A DNA stretch of 7,778 nucleotides from Clostridia bacterium (lineage in GTDB: Bacteria; Bacillota; Clostridia; Christensenellales; UBA1242), in assembly GCA_017537515.1 (NCBI GenBank), contig JAFYKO010000096.1, forward strand, positions 1 to 7,778, read 5' to 3'. Under the pieces are notes generated by a model. The model made no database searches and was not told the origin of the DNA. It was given only the letters and a program-made list of their open reading frames with translations. Within the stretch, counting starts at the first letter, position 1. Each line of letters opens with the position of its first letter. A program made the position numbers and the translations under genes. Below, one piece after another: positions 6,141 through 7,778 of this stretch.

Positions 6141-7562
6141 TTATTTATCATTACCCATATAGAAATAAAATTTAACACTTGCGACATCACTTGCGACATC
6201 TCCAAACACATCATGTTCTCCTTCTGAAAATATTGAAGATGGGCACGTTATTTGTCCACTATAGTCGTAAGGTGCCCCACTACGAGCATCAAACACAACC
6301 AGATCCACACCTTCACAGGCCTCTAACATGAACCGAGGGTTATCGTTTATTTGTACTCCAAAATCATACATAGCAAAATTACCCTCACCGACCTCAGTTA
6401 CAAATGTTTGACCTTCTACAATGGTGGTATTTGTAATATAATCGTTTGACCAATATCCACTTAGCAAGTAGGTGCTTATCACATACCTTGGTGCATAAGC
6501 ACTTAATGTAATAGTGCCTAGATTCCCTATAAAAAGTTGTTCTAAAACATCAGCTGAAATAGTAATCGTAATTGCATTTTCACTTGCTATGTATGTATAA
6601 CCATTTGTTTCTGCATTATGTTCTAATGTAATTGCATTACTATTTTTCGGCGTTATTGTTATAATAATGTTTTCGTAATTAGGAATTGTGTATGCTAATG
6701 TATTTTCAGCTGAATAAACTGTATTCAAATCGCTATTAAGTATCAAGGTCGTTGTAAAATCTTCTCCTCGTCTTACAATCACATTACTTATATTTAAATT
6801 TGTTAGGTTATACGAGACTTGGATTTGATTCATTTCAGCACTTAGCGTTACAGAAACACTACCAGTCAATGCAGTTGCTGGAATAGATAATGTCATTTGA
6901 TTGTTTTCTGTGGTTATCTCCCCTACGGTCTTGTCACTTATTGTTGCCTCGATTGAGTGGTTTTTGTGGCTGGAATTCATATCATAAACCAACACCAATG
7001 CTTGATGAGTCTTTGCATAATATGTAGTTTGTTGGTCCTGTGTGAACTCAACTAAGTTTTCAGAAGCCAATGTCAATCCACCATTTGAACTATCTTGAAT
7101 TGAAACTTGCACAACTTTTGAAAAGTCTATTGTTAAATTATCAACCGCATCCACTTCAACAGTTTGAGGGGTGCTATTTGTAAAAATTAACTTCGATTGG
7201 CTATAACTTGCACCACTTAGTTCAGCCAAAATTTTACTACTTGAAAGACTTGTTATTTTTAATGAAAAACTATTTCCAAGCCCGTTCGCAAATTCAGACC
7301 TTAAACCTAGAGTATTGCCGTTTAAAGTTACTCCGTCTTTAATTTGCACTTGCCCGCTATTTTGGAAAACAACATCCCATTGGGTTGTGGTTGTGTTGTA
7401 AATTTCAAGCTTAACCGCAACAGCAGGACTAACCTCAAACTGCATTTTCAAAGTCATCGACTTTTGAATAGCGGTTATGCCCATAAAAGCAAGTAGCCCA
7501 ATACAAATTATTGTTGATATGGCAAATCCTATCTGATAAAATCTATTTCTTTTATTGGTCAT
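6141..7562 (-). CDS. Predicted membrane-anchored or secreted beta-rich surface protein, function unknown
   Basis: I do not recognise a named family for this 473-residue protein. The N-terminus is basic (MTNKRNR) and followed by one hydrophobic segment (about 9-32), either a non-cleaved anchor or a signal peptide. The remainder looks extracellular: rich in Ser, Thr, Asn and Val, with alternating hydrophobic residues typical of beta strands, as in TLSIPATALTGSVSVTLSAE (224-243). Only two Cys lie outside the membrane segment, C416 and C440, which could form a disulfide. No LPxTG motif or C-terminal membrane anchor is seen. Near the end DVAS occurs twice in tandem, encoded by a perfect 12-bp DNA duplication. 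An excellent ribosome site, AAGGGGGTG (7567-7575), lies 4 bases before the ATG and supports this start. The upstream leader is rich in inverted repeats. The strand arrangement after the N-terminal segment loosely recalls short-signal surface proteins of the TasA/camelysin type, but this is not supported by a motif. Confidence 0.8.
   Translation of the reverse strand: MTNKRNRFYQIGFAISTIICIGLLAFMGITAIQKSMTLKMQFEVSPAVAVKLEIYNTTTTQWDVVFQNSGQVQIKDGVTLNGNTLGLRSEFANGLGNSFSLKITSLSSSKILAELSGASYSQSKLIFTNSTPQTVEVDAVDNLTIDFSKVVQVSIQDSSNGGLTLASENLVEFTQDQQTTYYAKTHQALVLVYDMNSSHKNHSIEATISDKTVGEITTENNQMTLSIPATALTGSVSVTLSAEMNQIQVSYNLTNLNISNVIVRRGEDFTTTLILNSDLNTVYSAENTLAYTIPNYENIIITITPKNSNAITLEHNAETNGYTYIASENAITITISADVLEQLFIGNLGTITLSAYAPRYVISTYLLSGYWSNDYITNTTIVEGQTFVTEVGEGNFAMYDFGVQINDNPRFMLEACEGVDLVVFDARSGAPYDYSGQITCPSSIFSEGEHDVFGDVASDVASVKFYFYMGNDK
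6177..6200. repeat. Perfect 12-bp tandem duplication inside the surface-protein gene
   Basis: ACTTGCGACATC is repeated twice without mismatch. It is in frame and encodes the doubled Asp-Val-Ala-Ser near residues 455-462, close to the C-terminus of the 473-residue protein. It is consistent with slippage and leaves the reading frame intact. Confidence 0.9.
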
Positions 7563-7588
7563 TTTTCACCCCCTTGCAACGAAAAATC

Positions 7589-7616
7589 ACCACTTTGAGA
7601 AAAGTGGTTGTTTTTT
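7589..7616. terminator. Terminator-like or attenuator-like hairpin before the surface-protein gene
   Basis: ACCACTTT (7589-7596) and AAAGTGGT (7601-7608) form a perfect 8-bp stem with a GAGA loop. On the plus strand it is followed by TG and six T; on the minus strand by GA and five T. It could therefore act in either direction. No plus-strand gene leads into it. On the minus strand only 13 bases separate it from the ribosome site of the 473-residue gene, leaving no room for a promoter in between, so an attenuator is plausible. Confidence 0.45.
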
Positions 7617-7635
7617 AATAATAAATTATTATTAA
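7615..7635. repeat. AT-only palindrome
   Basis: TTAATAATAA and TTATTATTAA flank a single central A as a perfect 10-bp inverted repeat. It lies between the terminator-like hairpin and the far arm of the enclosing stem. In such AT-rich DNA it could be chance, a protein-binding site, or part of the leader fold. Confidence 0.6.
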
Positions 7636-7675
7636 TAAAAGCAAAACTGCTTGAATTTTTGTTGCTTTGAGGATT

Positions 7676-7707
7676 GCCATAGAACGCATTTTTATGCGTT
7701 CTATGGC
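7676..7707. repeat. Perfect 14-bp inverted repeat (hairpin)
   Basis: GCCATAGAACGCAT (7676-7689) and ATGCGTTCTATGGC (7694-7707) are perfectly complementary around a TTTT loop. No T-run follows immediately on either strand, so it does not look like an intrinsic terminator. Its inner ACGCAT/ATGCGT core is also the core of one hairpin in the element at 5575-5679. Its role is unknown. Confidence 0.85.
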
Positions 7708-7740
7708 GGTTATTTTGCGAGGTTAAAGGAGTCCTAAATA

Positions 7741-7753
7741 CCCCCCCCCCCCC
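7741..7753. repeat. Homopolymer run of 13 C
   Basis: Thirteen consecutive C are followed by GAGGG. Such a run is striking in AT-rich DNA and is prone to length change in cells and in sequencing. Any reading frame across it is therefore unreliable. Confidence 0.95.
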
Positions 7754-7778
7754 GAGGGAAATGGCTTTTAAAATCAAG

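Larger units (their letters stand above)
7563..7778. other. Structured non-coding leader or repeat region upstream of the surface-protein gene
   Basis: No convincing gene lies in these 216 bases up to the window edge. Several inverted repeats are packed here: a terminator-like hairpin (7589-7608), an AT palindrome (7615-7635), a long imperfect stem enclosing both (7576-7589 with 7652-7665), and a perfect 14-bp hairpin (7676-7707). A run of 13 C follows (7741-7753). A minus-strand transcript entering the surface-protein gene from the right would carry all of these. I could not fix a promoter. It may be a regulatory leader or part of a dispersed repeat continuing past the edge. Confidence 0.55.

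Noticed and set aside
5730..6227. Plus-strand open frames at 5730-6026 and 6030-6227.
   Set aside because: The first is antisense to the DUF1540 gene; the second overlaps the start of that gene and the end of the surface-protein gene. Neither shows a ribosome site or domain.
7559..7777. A minus-strand frame of 72 codons whose stop overlaps the ATG of the 473-residue gene as ATGA, which could suggest a coupled upstream gene running off the edge.
   Set aside because: It crosses the C13 run, a perfect hairpin and an AT palindrome, and its product is low-complexity (Asn/Ser-rich) with no recognisable domain. A strong ribosome site already serves the downstream gene. The overlap is probably chance, though a 3' gene end cannot be fully excluded.

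Overview
This 7,778-base window is compact, AT-rich bacterial DNA. Strong AGGAGG-type ribosome sites on several genes, a RecD2-type helicase followed by a ComF protein, and a DUF1540 Cys-rich protein all point to a low-GC Firmicute, most likely an uncultured clostridial lineage. That placement is inference; no rRNA or tRNA gene is present to confirm it.

Left block (1-2342, minus strand). Transcription runs right to left: a MarR-family regulator (2342-1950), cysteinyl-tRNA synthetase cysS (1862-489), then a HAD-family phosphatase resembling 5'(3')-deoxyribonucleotidases, which runs off the left edge. cysS and the HAD gene are 25 bases apart and look co-transcribed. The MarR gene has an extended -10 promoter overlapped by an 18-bp palindrome that is a good candidate autoregulatory operator.

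Centre (2343-5557, plus strand). recD2 starts at 2461 and comF follows 2 bases after its stop. recD2 is interrupted by a one-base frameshift near 2720-2730, but every helicase motif downstream is intact. Its promoter places the transcription start almost on the A of the ATG, so the mRNA may be leaderless. comF has no visible Shine-Dalgarno site and carries an unusual lysine-rich C-terminal tail.

Convergent junction (5551-5732). A perfect 14-bp tandem duplication covers the comF stop. It is followed by a 105-base element that can fold as a four-way cloverleaf or, alternatively, as two head-to-head intrinsic terminators, one per strand, whose U-tracts meet in the middle. This is the most striking non-coding structure in the window.

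Right block (5733-7778, minus strand). A 473-residue protein with one N-terminal membrane segment and a long beta-type Ser/Thr/Asn-rich exterior (7562-6141) is followed by a 119-residue protein with two DUF1540-like Cys motifs (6092-5733). The 216 bases upstream of the 473-residue gene hold no convincing gene. They contain several inverted repeats, including a perfect 14-bp hairpin and a terminator-like hairpin just before the ribosome site, plus a run of 13 C. This may be an attenuating leader or a repeat element.

The genes serve separate jobs: translation, nucleotide turnover, DNA repair and DNA uptake, and cell surface. I see no CRISPR array, transposase, tRNA or rRNA. No complete novel defence or mobile system is evident; the main leads are non-coding structure and unusual translation initiation.
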